From: Oscillospiraceae bacterium
GTDB taxonomy: Bacteria; Bacillota; Clostridia; Oscillospirales; Ruminococcaceae
Direction: 5' to 3'
Length of the DNA stretch: 64,000 nucleotides
Assembly: GCA_017513135.1 (NCBI GenBank)
Contig: JAFWDH010000002.1
Location: 93,373-157,372, forward strand
In this document: positions 24,248-31,240 of the stretch, piece by piece
Numbering within the stretch: position 1 is the stretch's first letter
Layout of the letters: the number at the start of each line of letters is the position of its first letter
The notes under the pieces: model-generated
Told to the model about the DNA's origin: nothing
Seen by the model: the letters and a program-made list of their open reading frames with translations, nothing else
Database searches by the model: none
Position numbers and translations under genes: made by a program

Positions 24248-25107
24248 TTTATAAACCTCTTGATACTAAACTTCTGATTATCGTCTTCTTCCTTTTCCTT
24301 AGGCATCAGTTCCCTGGTCAGGATCCTCAGCGCGCCGGCTTTATCCAGGTTTCTGATAATGACTCCGTTCTGGGCGATAGAGATGAATCCGTTCTCCTCA
24401 GACACGATCAGCGCCAGAGCGTCGGTCACCTCAGTGATCCCGATACCTGCGCGATGTCTCGTACCCATTTCCTTGCTTATCTCGGTATTGTGTGATACCG
24501 GCAGAAGACATCCGGCGGCAGTAACTCTGTCGCCCCTTATCACCACGGCTCCGTCATGAAGAGGAGCCCCTTTGTAGAAAATGTTGCCGATCAGTTCCTC
24601 GGATATCTCGGCATCTATGACCGTACCGGTCGCGATGATCTCAGTCAGAGGAGTCTCTTTTTCAAAGACTATGAGCGCTCCGGTCATTGAGCGGGACATG
24701 CCTGCTGCAGCCGAACAGATCATCTCATACGCTGAAAGCCTTCTGTTTGCGCTTTCCTCGTCAAGCTTGATAGTAAAAAGAGATCTTCCGAACCTTGCGC
24801 GCCCGACCCGTTCCAGCATATTTCTGAGTTCCGGCTGAAATATCACTACCAGGACAACAAGTCCGTATCTGAACAGATAGTCGATCAGGAATTTGATGGT
24901 CTTGAGTTGAAGAAAGTTAGTCGCTGCGTAAGCCGCAGCGAGCACGATAAGGCCTTTGACCAGCGTTGCTGTTCTGGTATGCGCGAGCATTCCGAACAGG
25001 ATATAAATAAGATATGCGACCAGTATGATGTCCAGTGCGTCACGCCATGTGAACGTGTTAGCGGTCGCTATGAGTATCTCCTGTACGGATCTGAAGAAAT
25101 TAAGCAT
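24244..25107 (-). CDS. cdaA: Diadenylate cyclase CdaA
   Basis: A 287-residue membrane enzyme that makes c-di-AMP from two ATP. Three N-terminal transmembrane helices (within 20-95) precede the DAC domain, which carries both catalytic motifs, DGAVVIRGDRV and GTRHRAGIGI. In Bacillota c-di-AMP controls potassium and osmolyte transport and wall homeostasis. Followed by cdaR, but glmM, often third in this operon, is not here. Lies 22 bases after ispDF. Confidence 0.96.
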   Translation of the reverse strand: MLNFFRSVQEILIATANTFTWRDALDIILVAYLIYILFGMLAHTRTATLVKGLIVLAAAYAATNFLQLKTIKFLIDYLFRYGLVVLVVIFQPELRNMLERVGRARFGRSLFTIKLDEESANRRLSAYEMICSAAAGMSRSMTGALIVFEKETPLTEIIATGTVIDAEISEELIGNIFYKGAPLHDGAVVIRGDRVTAAGCLLPVSHNTEISKEMGTRHRAGIGITEVTDALALIVSEENGFISIAQNGVIIRNLDKAGALRILTRELMPKEKEEDDNQKFSIKRFIK

Positions 25108-25129
25108 GTTTCGCTCTCTTTACTAAAAG

Positions 25130-26263
25130 TTATTTTCTGGCAAGAAGTACCACCGCATGCGCTGCGATCCCCTCACCCGCTCCGGTAAATCCCAGTCCTT
25201 CTTCAGTCGTTGCCTTGATGTTGACTGAACCTTGAGGGCATCCCATTGCGGCGGCTGTATTCGATATCATCTGCGGTATGTGCGGTGACAGCTTCGGTCT
25301 CTGACATAGTACGGTCGCATCGACAGATACGGGTCTGAATCCTTCTTCTCCGGCCAACCTGCAGCACTCTTCCAACAGTTTCAGGCTGTCCGCTCCCTCA
25401 AACCTGGGATCGGTGTCCGGAAAGTGGTAGCCAATGTCTCTCAGGGCAGCAGCTCCGAGCACAGCGTCACAAATGGCATGCAGGAGCACATCCGCGTCGG
25501 AATGCCCGAGGAGGCCCTTTTCCCATGGGATATATACTCCTCCGAGTATCAGTTTTCTTCCCTCTGTAAGTCTGTGGACATCGTAACCGTGTCCTATCCT
25601 GATATCACTGTCTCCGACCTGCATTCTTGCTCTCGCTATATCTTCAGGAGTAGTGATCTTGAAATTACTCCTGTCGTTCTCCACAAGTTTTACTTTATAC
25701 CCTTTTCTCTCAAACAGCTGGCAGTCATCGAAACTGTTTTCCGCATCCAGGATGAATTCCCGGTAAAGATCAGCGCGGAACATCTGCGGCGTCGCGACCG
25801 CGAACAGTCTGCTCCTGTCAGGAGTATCTACGGAGAACCCGTCCTCGGTCATCTTTATCGTGTCCGTGACCGGAAGCGCAGGTGCTGCTGCTCCGTACGC
25901 CCTGACCGCTTCCGCCGTTCTTGCTATCAGATCTTCTGTTACGAACGGACGGGCGGCGTCATGAATGGCAAAGAACTCTGTTTCCTCAGGAGAAGCGTCC
26001 ACGCCTGCTTTTGCAGACAGACACCGTGTAGGACCTCCGGGAACGACAGCGTACAGTTTCGGATACCTGTCCTTCCAGGACATTATCTTCTCCGTGAGGT
26101 CTTCTCTCGCTACAGCTACCACAGCGCTTATCTCGGGGCTCTCACAGAAAGCCCGGATCGAGCGCTCAAACACGCTAATTCCTCCGATCCTGAGCATCAG
26201 CTTGTCTGTTCCTCTCATCCTTGAGGAGGATCCTCCCCCCACGATCACCGCGGTAATGCCCAT
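25130..26263 (-). CDS. ispDF: Bifunctional IspD/IspF isoprenoid enzyme
   Basis: A 377-residue fusion of the MEP pathway. IspD domain (1 to about 215): [17 protein letters not shown] nucleotide loop, [10 protein letters not shown] and TPQMF. IspF domain (about 220-377): [12 protein letters not shown] and [22 protein letters not shown] with the zinc-binding D, H and H, and [12 protein letters not shown]. It makes CDP-methylerythritol and then the cyclodiphosphate; IspE would have to act in between. Fusions of IspD and IspF occur in several bacterial groups. GAAGGGG precedes the ATG. First gene of the train, behind a near-consensus promoter. Confidence 0.96.
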   Translation of the reverse strand: MGITAVIVGGGSSSRMRGTDKLMLRIGGISVFERSIRAFCESPEISAVVAVAREDLTEKIMSWKDRYPKLYAVVPGGPTRCLSAKAGVDASPEETEFFAIHDAARPFVTEDLIARTAEAVRAYGAAAPALPVTDTIKMTEDGFSVDTPDRSRLFAVATPQMFRADLYREFILDAENSFDDCQLFERKGYKVKLVENDRSNFKITTPEDIARARMQVGDSDIRIGHGYDVHRLTEGRKLILGGVYIPWEKGLLGHSDADVLLHAICDAVLGAAALRDIGYHFPDTDPRFEGADSLKLLEECCRLAGEEGFRPVSVDATVLCQRPKLSPHIPQMISNTAAAMGCPQGSVNIKATTEEGLGFTGAGEGIAAHAVVLLARK

Positions 26264-26312
26264 ATCGAGCCCCTTCCCAAAAATGAATATAGTATCCGTA
26301 TTCTAACTAAAT

Positions 26313-26341
26313 ATTATAGTTAAAGAAGGTTTCTTTTTCAA
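26313..26341 (-). promoter_or_regulatory. Promoter of the ispDF-cdaA-...-hemZ train
   Basis: Minus strand TTGAAA (26341-26336), a 17-base spacer and perfect TATAAT (26318-26313), about 43 bases of leader. No comparable promoter or terminator is obvious inside the roughly 11.6 kb of genes that follow. Confidence 0.85.
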
Positions 26342-26382
26342 ACGACGTGCAGCCGTTCGCCGTTCCGAATGTCGTTATTGCG

Positions 26383-26412
26383 TTGACTATTTGCGATAAA
26401 AATAGGTAACAT
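26383..26412 (+). promoter_or_regulatory. Promoter of the aldo/keto reductase
   Basis: TTGACT (26383-26388), 18-base spacer, TAACAT (26407-26412), 40 bases before the ATG. Divergent from the ispDF promoter with about 40 bases between the -35 boxes. Confidence 0.6.
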
Positions 26413-26451
26413 AAAATCAGAAAGCGCCCTTCATATGTAAAGGAGAACAAA

Positions 26452-27573
26452 ATGAGCAAAGCACCGGAAATGAAAGATACAAGGAAACTTGGTTTCGGAC
26501 TTATGAGGCTTCCCAAGAAAGGTTTCGGGATAGATGTAAAGCAGACATCAGAGATGGTCGATCTGTTCATGGACGCCGGTTTCACTTATTTTGACACTGC
26601 GTATGTATACACAGGTTCAGAGGAGGCAGCCAAGAAAGCCTTGATAGACCGCTATCCCCGCGAGAGCTTCACTCTTGCCACGAAGCTTCACGCGCCGTCG
26701 GCAAGATCAGAGGAAGCCGCCAGGAAGCAGTTCTACACCAGTCTTGAAAGGACAGGCGCGCAGTATTTCGACTACTATCTGCTTCACTCAATAATGGGAA
26801 ATAATTACAGGACTTATGAGAAGTACCATCTTTGGGATTTCGTCAATGAGCTTAAGGCCAAAGGCCTTATACGCCATATCGGCTTCTCGTTCCATGACAG
26901 CCCTGAACTTCTGGACAGAGTCCTGAACGAGCACCCTGAAGTAGAATTCGTTCAGCTTCAGATCAACTATGCAGACTGGGAGAATCCCTCTGTCACCTCG
27001 AGAGCGAACTACGAGACCGCAAGGAAACACGGCAAGTTCATCACGATCATGGAACCGGTCAAAGGCGGCAGTCTCGCAGACCCGCCCAAAGACATCAAGA
27101 AACTGTTCTCGTCCCACTCGCCAGATATGTCATATCCGTCCTGGGCGATCAGGTTCGCCGCTTCACTTGACGGCATCCTCACAGTACTGTCAGGTATGTC
27201 CAATGTGGCACAGATGAAGGATAATCTTTCCTACATGAAAGACTTCCGTCCTCTGGACCCGGAAGAACAGGAGATCATCCGCGAGGCACAACGAATACTC
27301 GGGCGTTCCAAGACCATTCCATGCACCGCATGCAGTTACTGCACGAAAGGCTGCCCGATGCAGATCCCGATCCCCGATATCTTCCGCGCAATGAACAAGC
27401 GTCTCGGCAACGGGCAGCTTGAAGAGTCAGTCAGGGATTATGCAGAGATCGTCTCGAAAGGCTCATCCGCAGCAGACTGTATCGCGTGCGGGCAGTGTGA
27501 AGGGGTTTGTCCGCAGCATCTTAAGATCATAGATCTGCTTAAGAACTGTTCCGAAACGCTTTCCCGGAATTGA
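26452..27573 (+). CDS. Aldo/keto reductase with C-terminal 4Fe-4S ferredoxin domain
   Basis: 373 residues. An AKR TIM barrel (1 to about 275): RKLGFGLMRLP, FTYFDTAYVYTGSEEAAKKAL with catalytic Asp and Tyr, and IRHIGFSFHDSPE. The C-terminal 90 residues carry cysteine groups CTACSYCTKGCPM and CIACGQCEGVCPQHL, ligands for iron-sulfur clusters. This fusion is widespread in anaerobes, annotated only as an Fe-S aldo/keto reductase; substrate unknown. AAAGGAG lies before the ATG. Single gene with its own promoter and terminator. Confidence 0.92.
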   Translation: MSKAPEMKDTRKLGFGLMRLPKKGFGIDVKQTSEMVDLFMDAGFTYFDTAYVYTGSEEAAKKALIDRYPRESFTLATKLHAPSARSEEAARKQFYTSLERTGAQYFDYYLLHSIMGNNYRTYEKYHLWDFVNELKAKGLIRHIGFSFHDSPELLDRVLNEHPEVEFVQLQINYADWENPSVTSRANYETARKHGKFITIMEPVKGGSLADPPKDIKKLFSSHSPDMSYPSWAIRFAASLDGILTVLSGMSNVAQMKDNLSYMKDFRPLDPEEQEIIREAQRILGRSKTIPCTACSYCTKGCPMQIPIPDIFRAMNKRLGNGQLEESVRDYAEIVSKGSSAADCIACGQCEGVCPQHLKIIDLLKNCSETLSRN

Positions 27574-27584
27574 CACGAACAGAA

Positions 27585-27614
27585 AAGATTAGGCCGCCAC
27601 TGGCGGCCTTTTTC
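27585..27614 (+). terminator. Terminator of the aldo/keto reductase gene
   Basis: AGGCCGCC-ACT-GGCGGCCT (27591-27609) followed by TTTTCTG; A-rich on the other side. Confidence 0.9.
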
Positions 27615-27626
27615 TGTGTTTCAAAT

Positions 27627-27653
27627 AAAATTTATCGTTATACGATAAATTTT
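27627..27653. promoter_or_regulatory. Perfect 12-base inverted repeat upstream of the DUF2975 promoter (candidate operator)
   Basis: AAAATTTATCGT (27627-27638), a 3-base centre and ACGATAAATTTT (27642-27653). It ends two bases before the -35 box. Probable binding site of a dimeric regulator, the best candidate being the XRE protein encoded in the same operon. Confidence 0.6.
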
Positions 27654-27655
27654 TC

Positions 27656-27684
27656 TTGACATACATCAATTACTGCAGTATCCT
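27656..27684 (+). promoter_or_regulatory. Promoter of the DUF2975-XRE-DUF4153 operon
   Basis: Perfect -35 TTGACA (27656-27661), 17-base spacer, TATCCT (27679-27684). Confidence 0.75.
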
Positions 27685-27703
27685 GTGACGCAGAAGTCAC
27701 AGG
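27682..27703. promoter_or_regulatory. Second inverted repeat over the -10/start region
   Basis: CCTGTGAC-GCAGAA-GTCACAGG, 8-base perfect arms. It covers the end of the -10, the likely transcription start (near 27691) and the first part of AGGAGG. Because transcription starts inside it, it is more likely a DNA operator than an RNA hairpin. Confidence 0.5.
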
Positions 27704-27713
27704 AGGTCTGATA

Positions 27714-28163
27714 ATGGATTGGAATAATGACAAAAGCGTCCGGCTCACAGCAGTCTTTACCGTTCTGTTTGCGCTCATACTGCTTTCTGCCGATATACTG
27801 GGATTCATCTGGATGCCGTGGTATGTATCGGTATCCGCGATCGAAGAAAAACATCTTTCTTTTCTGGCGCTGACGATATATTCAGCAAGCATTTTTGCCT
27901 GGATATGCCTTTATGCTATGTTCAGACTGCTGAGAGAGATCGGAGCAGGACAGGTCTTCACAGAAAGAAACACGCTGATGCTCAGGATCATCAGCTGGTG
28001 CTGTGCAGGTGCATGCCTGGTGTTTCTGGCAAGCGTACTGTACTATCCGCCGTTTATGATCATCGCAGCCGCCGCAGCCTTCATGATGTTGATCGTCCGA
28101 GTAGTGAAAAACATTATACAGCAGGCGATCGATATGAAGGCCGAACTTGACCTGACTGTCTGA
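27714..28163 (+). CDS. DUF2975-like four-helix membrane protein
   Basis: 149 residues with four predicted transmembrane helices (about 12-36, 50-70, 84-106, 107-130) and GQVFTERNTLMLRIISWCCAG between helices 2 and 3, the conserved F-(T)-xxN-xxxL-R motif of DUF2975. Such proteins are regularly encoded directly before a YozG-like XRE regulator, as here (11-base gap). Function unknown; a membrane sensor or partner for the regulator is inferred from context. AGGAGG precedes the ATG. Confidence 0.75.
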   Translation: MDWNNDKSVRLTAVFTVLFALILLSADILGFIWMPWYVSVSAIEEKHLSFLALTIYSASIFAWICLYAMFRLLREIGAGQVFTERNTLMLRIISWCCAGACLVFLASVLYYPPFMIIAAAAAFMMLIVRVVKNIIQQAIDMKAELDLTV

Positions 28164-28174
28164 GGAGGCGGAAA

Positions 28175-28402
28175 TTGAAGATAATAGTCAATCTGGATGT
28201 GATGATGGCCAGAAGAAAGATATCCGCCGGGACGCTTGCCGAAAAGATCGGCATAACACCGGCCAACCTTTCAGTGCTAAAAACAGGCAAAGCGAAGGCG
28301 ATCCGGTTTTCCACCCTGATGGCGCTTTGCCACGAACTCGGATGCCAGCCCGGAGATCTGCTGGAATTCAGCGAGGATGAGGAGGAAGCTAAACAGCAAT
28401 GA
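28175..28402 (+). CDS. XRE-family transcriptional regulator (YozG-like)
   Basis: 75 residues consisting of little more than a helix-turn-helix: VNLDVMMARRKISAGTLAEKIGITPANLSVLKTGKAKAIRFSTLMALCHELGCQPGDLLEF. The LAEKIG-TPANLSVLKTGK part is the recognition HTH, and ALCHELGCQPGDLLE is the standard ending of this group. Starts at TTG with GAGGAGG 8 bases upstream. Likely regulates its own operon through the inverted repeats in the promoter; this is inference. Confidence 0.88.
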   Translation: MKIIVNLDVMMARRKISAGTLAEKIGITPANLSVLKTGKAKAIRFSTLMALCHELGCQPGDLLEFSEDEEEAKQQ

Positions 28403-29724
28403 ATACTGTAGAAACAGTACCGCAGGGAAACTTCCGGTACTCCGGCAGCCCTGACGAGGCAAAACCCGCTTTCTCAGCATCGTGGATCGAGAGGATATGC
28501 TCTGTCCTGTCGTATATCACAGCCTTTACATATACCGGCATATTTCTGTTCGGAGATTTCCATCATAATGTATCACTCGCTATAACAGCCATTCTTATCG
28601 TGCTGATCACCGAACTGGTACATCTCGGCAGACATAGACCTGCGGAAAGCTGGATATGGCTTGGCTGTTACGCCGCCGCTGTCGTCTCCGTTGTCTTCGG
28701 CATCAGCAGCGTATGGGATCAGGATCAGATGCTTCTGTTTATACACATCTTCGCTGTATGGTGGATCATCTCCCGCGGAGGAGTCCTTCTCGATGGAAAA
28801 AGCGGACACCTTCTTCCCCTGGACGCACTGAACGGATTCATAGCCTTCCCGTTCCGGTTCTTTTTCCTGAGAATAAGGACCGTATTCTCAGTATTCTCAG
28901 TGATAAAGTCCGGTATTCCCCGTCCCGTAAAAAAGCGTAATCTGTGGGGTATCGCGGCTGTCGTTGTCGGCGCAATGCTGTTCATGGAGGCAGCTTCCCT
29001 GCTTCTCTCCGCTGACAGCGGATTCAATGACCGCTTCATCATTCTGGGAGAACTGATAGACAACTGCCTTGACTGGATCTCAAAATGCTTTGACGAGAAA
29101 TTCATCGTGCGATTCATCCTCAGCATCCCTGTAGGCTGCTGGCTGTTCGGTCTGATGTCAGGCTCTGCAAGAGTCAGGCCCGGAGAGCTTAAACACGAGC
29201 GTTCTTACGTTGCAGCATCTCTGATACAGATCAGAAAAGTTCCCGCAAGGGTATGGGCGTTCGTCATCGGCGCTTTCTCACTGCTGTATCTTTCCTTCTT
29301 CTTCCTTCAGGGGTCATACCTGTTCGGTGCGTTCACAGGCACTCTTCCGGAAGGCTTCATCGTTTCCCAGTACGCAAGAGAAGGCTTCTTTGAACTGTGC
29401 AGAGTCATATCGGTAAACTTCAGTCTTCTTTGGTTCGTCACCCGCACGACCAACGACGGATCTGAAGGATCCTCTGTTTCCCTTGTCCCATGCCTTGTCC
29501 TTCTTGCGGAAAGCATAGTTTTCGCGGTCATCGCCTTCTCCAAGCTTTTTCTCTACATCCGCTGCTTCGGCTTCACACCTCTCAGGCTTCAGAGCACCTG
29601 GCTGGTCTGCTTGTGCTTTGCAGGATGTGTCCTCTGGATATACCAGCTGCTGACCGGCAAGCCTGCATTCAGGAAATGGATGATATTCGGAGCGGTAACT
29701 CTATCCGCACTTTGCCTGATTTAG
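28399..29724 (+). CDS. DUF4153/DUF4173-type polytopic membrane protein
   Basis: 441 residues, about ten to eleven hydrophobic segments, in an ATGA overlap with the XRE gene. The region from about residue 260 to the end (VWAFVIGAFSLLYLSFFFLQGSYLFGAFTG, YAREGFFELCRVISVNFSLL, RCFGFTPLRLQSTW) matches the DUF4173/DUF4153 pattern of an ARxGFFEL loop followed by the YI..FGLT.LR motif. Function unknown; in Clostridia it often travels with DUF2975/XRE pairs. Confidence 0.75.
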   Translation: MNTVETVPQGNFRYSGSPDEAKPAFSASWIERICSVLSYITAFTYTGIFLFGDFHHNVSLAITAILIVLITELVHLGRHRPAESWIWLGCYAAAVVSVVFGISSVWDQDQMLLFIHIFAVWWIISRGGVLLDGKSGHLLPLDALNGFIAFPFRFFFLRIRTVFSVFSVIKSGIPRPVKKRNLWGIAAVVVGAMLFMEAASLLLSADSGFNDRFIILGELIDNCLDWISKCFDEKFIVRFILSIPVGCWLFGLMSGSARVRPGELKHERSYVAASLIQIRKVPARVWAFVIGAFSLLYLSFFFLQGSYLFGAFTGTLPEGFIVSQYAREGFFELCRVISVNFSLLWFVTRTTNDGSEGSSVSLVPCLVLLAESIVFAVIAFSKLFLYIRCFGFTPLRLQSTWLVCLCFAGCVLWIYQLLTGKPAFRKWMIFGAVTLSALCLI

Positions 29725-29734
29725 GAGAAGCACG

Positions 29735-30205
29735 ATGAAGAAGAAAAAGCTCTTCCGGTCTGTCATATTGTCTGTGATCCTGTGTCTGATCCTCAGCGGA
29801 TGCAGGCACACCGATCCCGTACCAGACCCGGATGAGATCATTTTTGTTCTCTCTCTGGACTCCGACGACGACATATACGTTATCGCAGTCGAATACTGGG
29901 CAGATGAGGTTTTCTGCGGCGGTATGGCCGCCTCTCATGCCGATGGTTCGGTCTACAAGAGTAATGAGCAGTCCTATTTTGTTTTTGACCCTGAATGCTT
30001 TCCCAACGGAGAGATCCCCGGGGCAATCAGAGTATCAGTAATGCTTTCGGACAGCCTTAAATACATGAGCATACAGGATCTGGCCGACAGGACCGGTTTT
30101 TCTGATCCGTGCGATCTTGCCTCTATCCCTGCCGTTCCCGGTTCTGTCGTGCACGTAACGGTGAAAGGCTCTTTTACTGACGGCTTTTCTGCTGAGCTTT
30201 CATGA
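29735..30205 (+). CDS. Small lipoprotein, unknown
   Basis: 156 residues. A basic, hydrophobic signal (MKKKKLFRSVILSVILCLIL) ends in the lipobox LSGC at Cys 27, so the mature protein should be lipid-anchored outside the membrane. The remainder looks like a beta-rich globular domain of unknown family. TAGGAG precedes the ATG. It lies 10 bases after the DUF4153 gene and is the last gene of that operon, before a strong terminator. Confidence 0.75.
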   Translation: MKKKKLFRSVILSVILCLILSGCRHTDPVPDPDEIIFVLSLDSDDDIYVIAVEYWADEVFCGGMAASHADGSVYKSNEQSYFVFDPECFPNGEIPGAIRVSVMLSDSLKYMSIQDLADRTGFSDPCDLASIPAVPGSVVHVTVKGSFTDGFSAELS

Positions 30206-30222
30206 CATTTTCATATACAGTA

Positions 30223-30249
30223 AAAAACACCCCTCACGGGGTGTTTTTA
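30223..30249. terminator. Bidirectional terminator
   Basis: AAAAACACCCC-TCAC-GGGGTGTTTTT (30223-30248), perfect 11-bp stem usable by the plus-strand operon and the convergent minus-strand operon. Confidence 0.9.
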
Positions 30250-30274
30250 CTTATTCTATCCAGTCAAATCAGAC

Positions 30275-31240
30275 TTAACTGTTTCCTGCCGCCAAAAACG
30301 CAGCGATTATCAGGATCGCAAGCGCGGCGCATGCCGTGATCCTCAGTAAAACGCTGTCGTCAGGAGCCATCGCCGGCGTCTCTGTATCCGATACATGCTC
30401 AGATGCCGAATGCTCTATCGGGAGCTGTCTGTACGGGCTGCTCATAGTCCTTACTGCCAGAGGCCGCAATGCCGAAAGAAGCACCGGCTCCTCTTCTTCA
30501 CCGAAATGCTCACGGCTGACTGAACCTCCTTTCGGCAAAGGGAAATCCCTGCCGGAAAGCACTCCGAGCACTCCTCCTGTGACGAACCTTACAGCGTAAC
30601 AGTCATCAAACCTGATGATTTCCAGTACATCGCCGTACTCCGACCTGAACGGAAAGACCTTTCCTGCCTGTATGATACCTCTTGCGGACACTGTACAGAA
30701 TCCGTCTTTTGAAGAAGTCCTGACGATATCCCTGATATAGGCGATCAAGGTGACCGCAAAGCCCAGTACTGCCGATGCTGAAAGCACCAGCAATGCGCTG
30801 CTGTTTCCACGCCTTACATATGAAAGCACCAATATCACTGCCAATACCGCAAGCATTAGCGCATAGCAGAGGAAATGTTCCCGGACGCTTTGGCGGGCAA
30901 GCACTCTGCTTATCAGCTTCTGCTGTTCTTCGTTCAGCCTTACCGCATAGACTGACCCTGAAACGATCTCTTTGCAGGCTCTTTTACGTGATATGGCTTG
31001 TGCTGTTTTCAAGGCAAAATACAACATTGCTGATATCGCAGCCGATCCCATAGCATAACGGTAAACGGAAACCGTCTCAGGAAAACCGTTTCCCAGAATG
31101 GCCCACACCAGCGCAGCCGCTGAAATCATGAGCATTGCAACAGCCGCAATGATATCTCCGGTACAGTTTCTCTGAGCTCTGGAAAGATCGCTGTTGTAAT
31201 TCCTTGTTCTGCTTGCAGGCGTTTCCTTATCCCTTCGCAA
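30275..31240 (-). CDS. Membrane protein with PH-like middle domain, unknown
   Basis: 321 residues with paired N-terminal helices (about 30-50 and 60-80), a second pair (about 122-142, 150-170) and one C-terminal helix (about 300-318). The part around 180-235 (GIIQAGKVFPFRSEYGDVLEIIRFDDCYAVRFVTGGVLGVLSGRDFPLPKG) has the look of a YcxB-like/PH-type beta domain. Starts at TTG behind GGAGG inside the end of the GH3 gene (14-base overlap). Last gene of the unit. Function unknown. Confidence 0.65.
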   Translation of the reverse strand: MRRDKETPASRTRNYNSDLSRAQRNCTGDIIAAVAMLMISAAALVWAILGNGFPETVSVYRYAMGSAAISAMLYFALKTAQAISRKRACKEIVSGSVYAVRLNEEQQKLISRVLARQSVREHFLCYALMLAVLAVILVLSYVRRGNSSALLVLSASAVLGFAVTLIAYIRDIVRTSSKDGFCTVSARGIIQAGKVFPFRSEYGDVLEIIRFDDCYAVRFVTGGVLGVLSGRDFPLPKGGSVSREHFGEEEEPVLLSALRPLAVRTMSSPYRQLPIEHSASEHVSDTETPAMAPDDSVLLRITACAALAILIIAAFLAAGNS

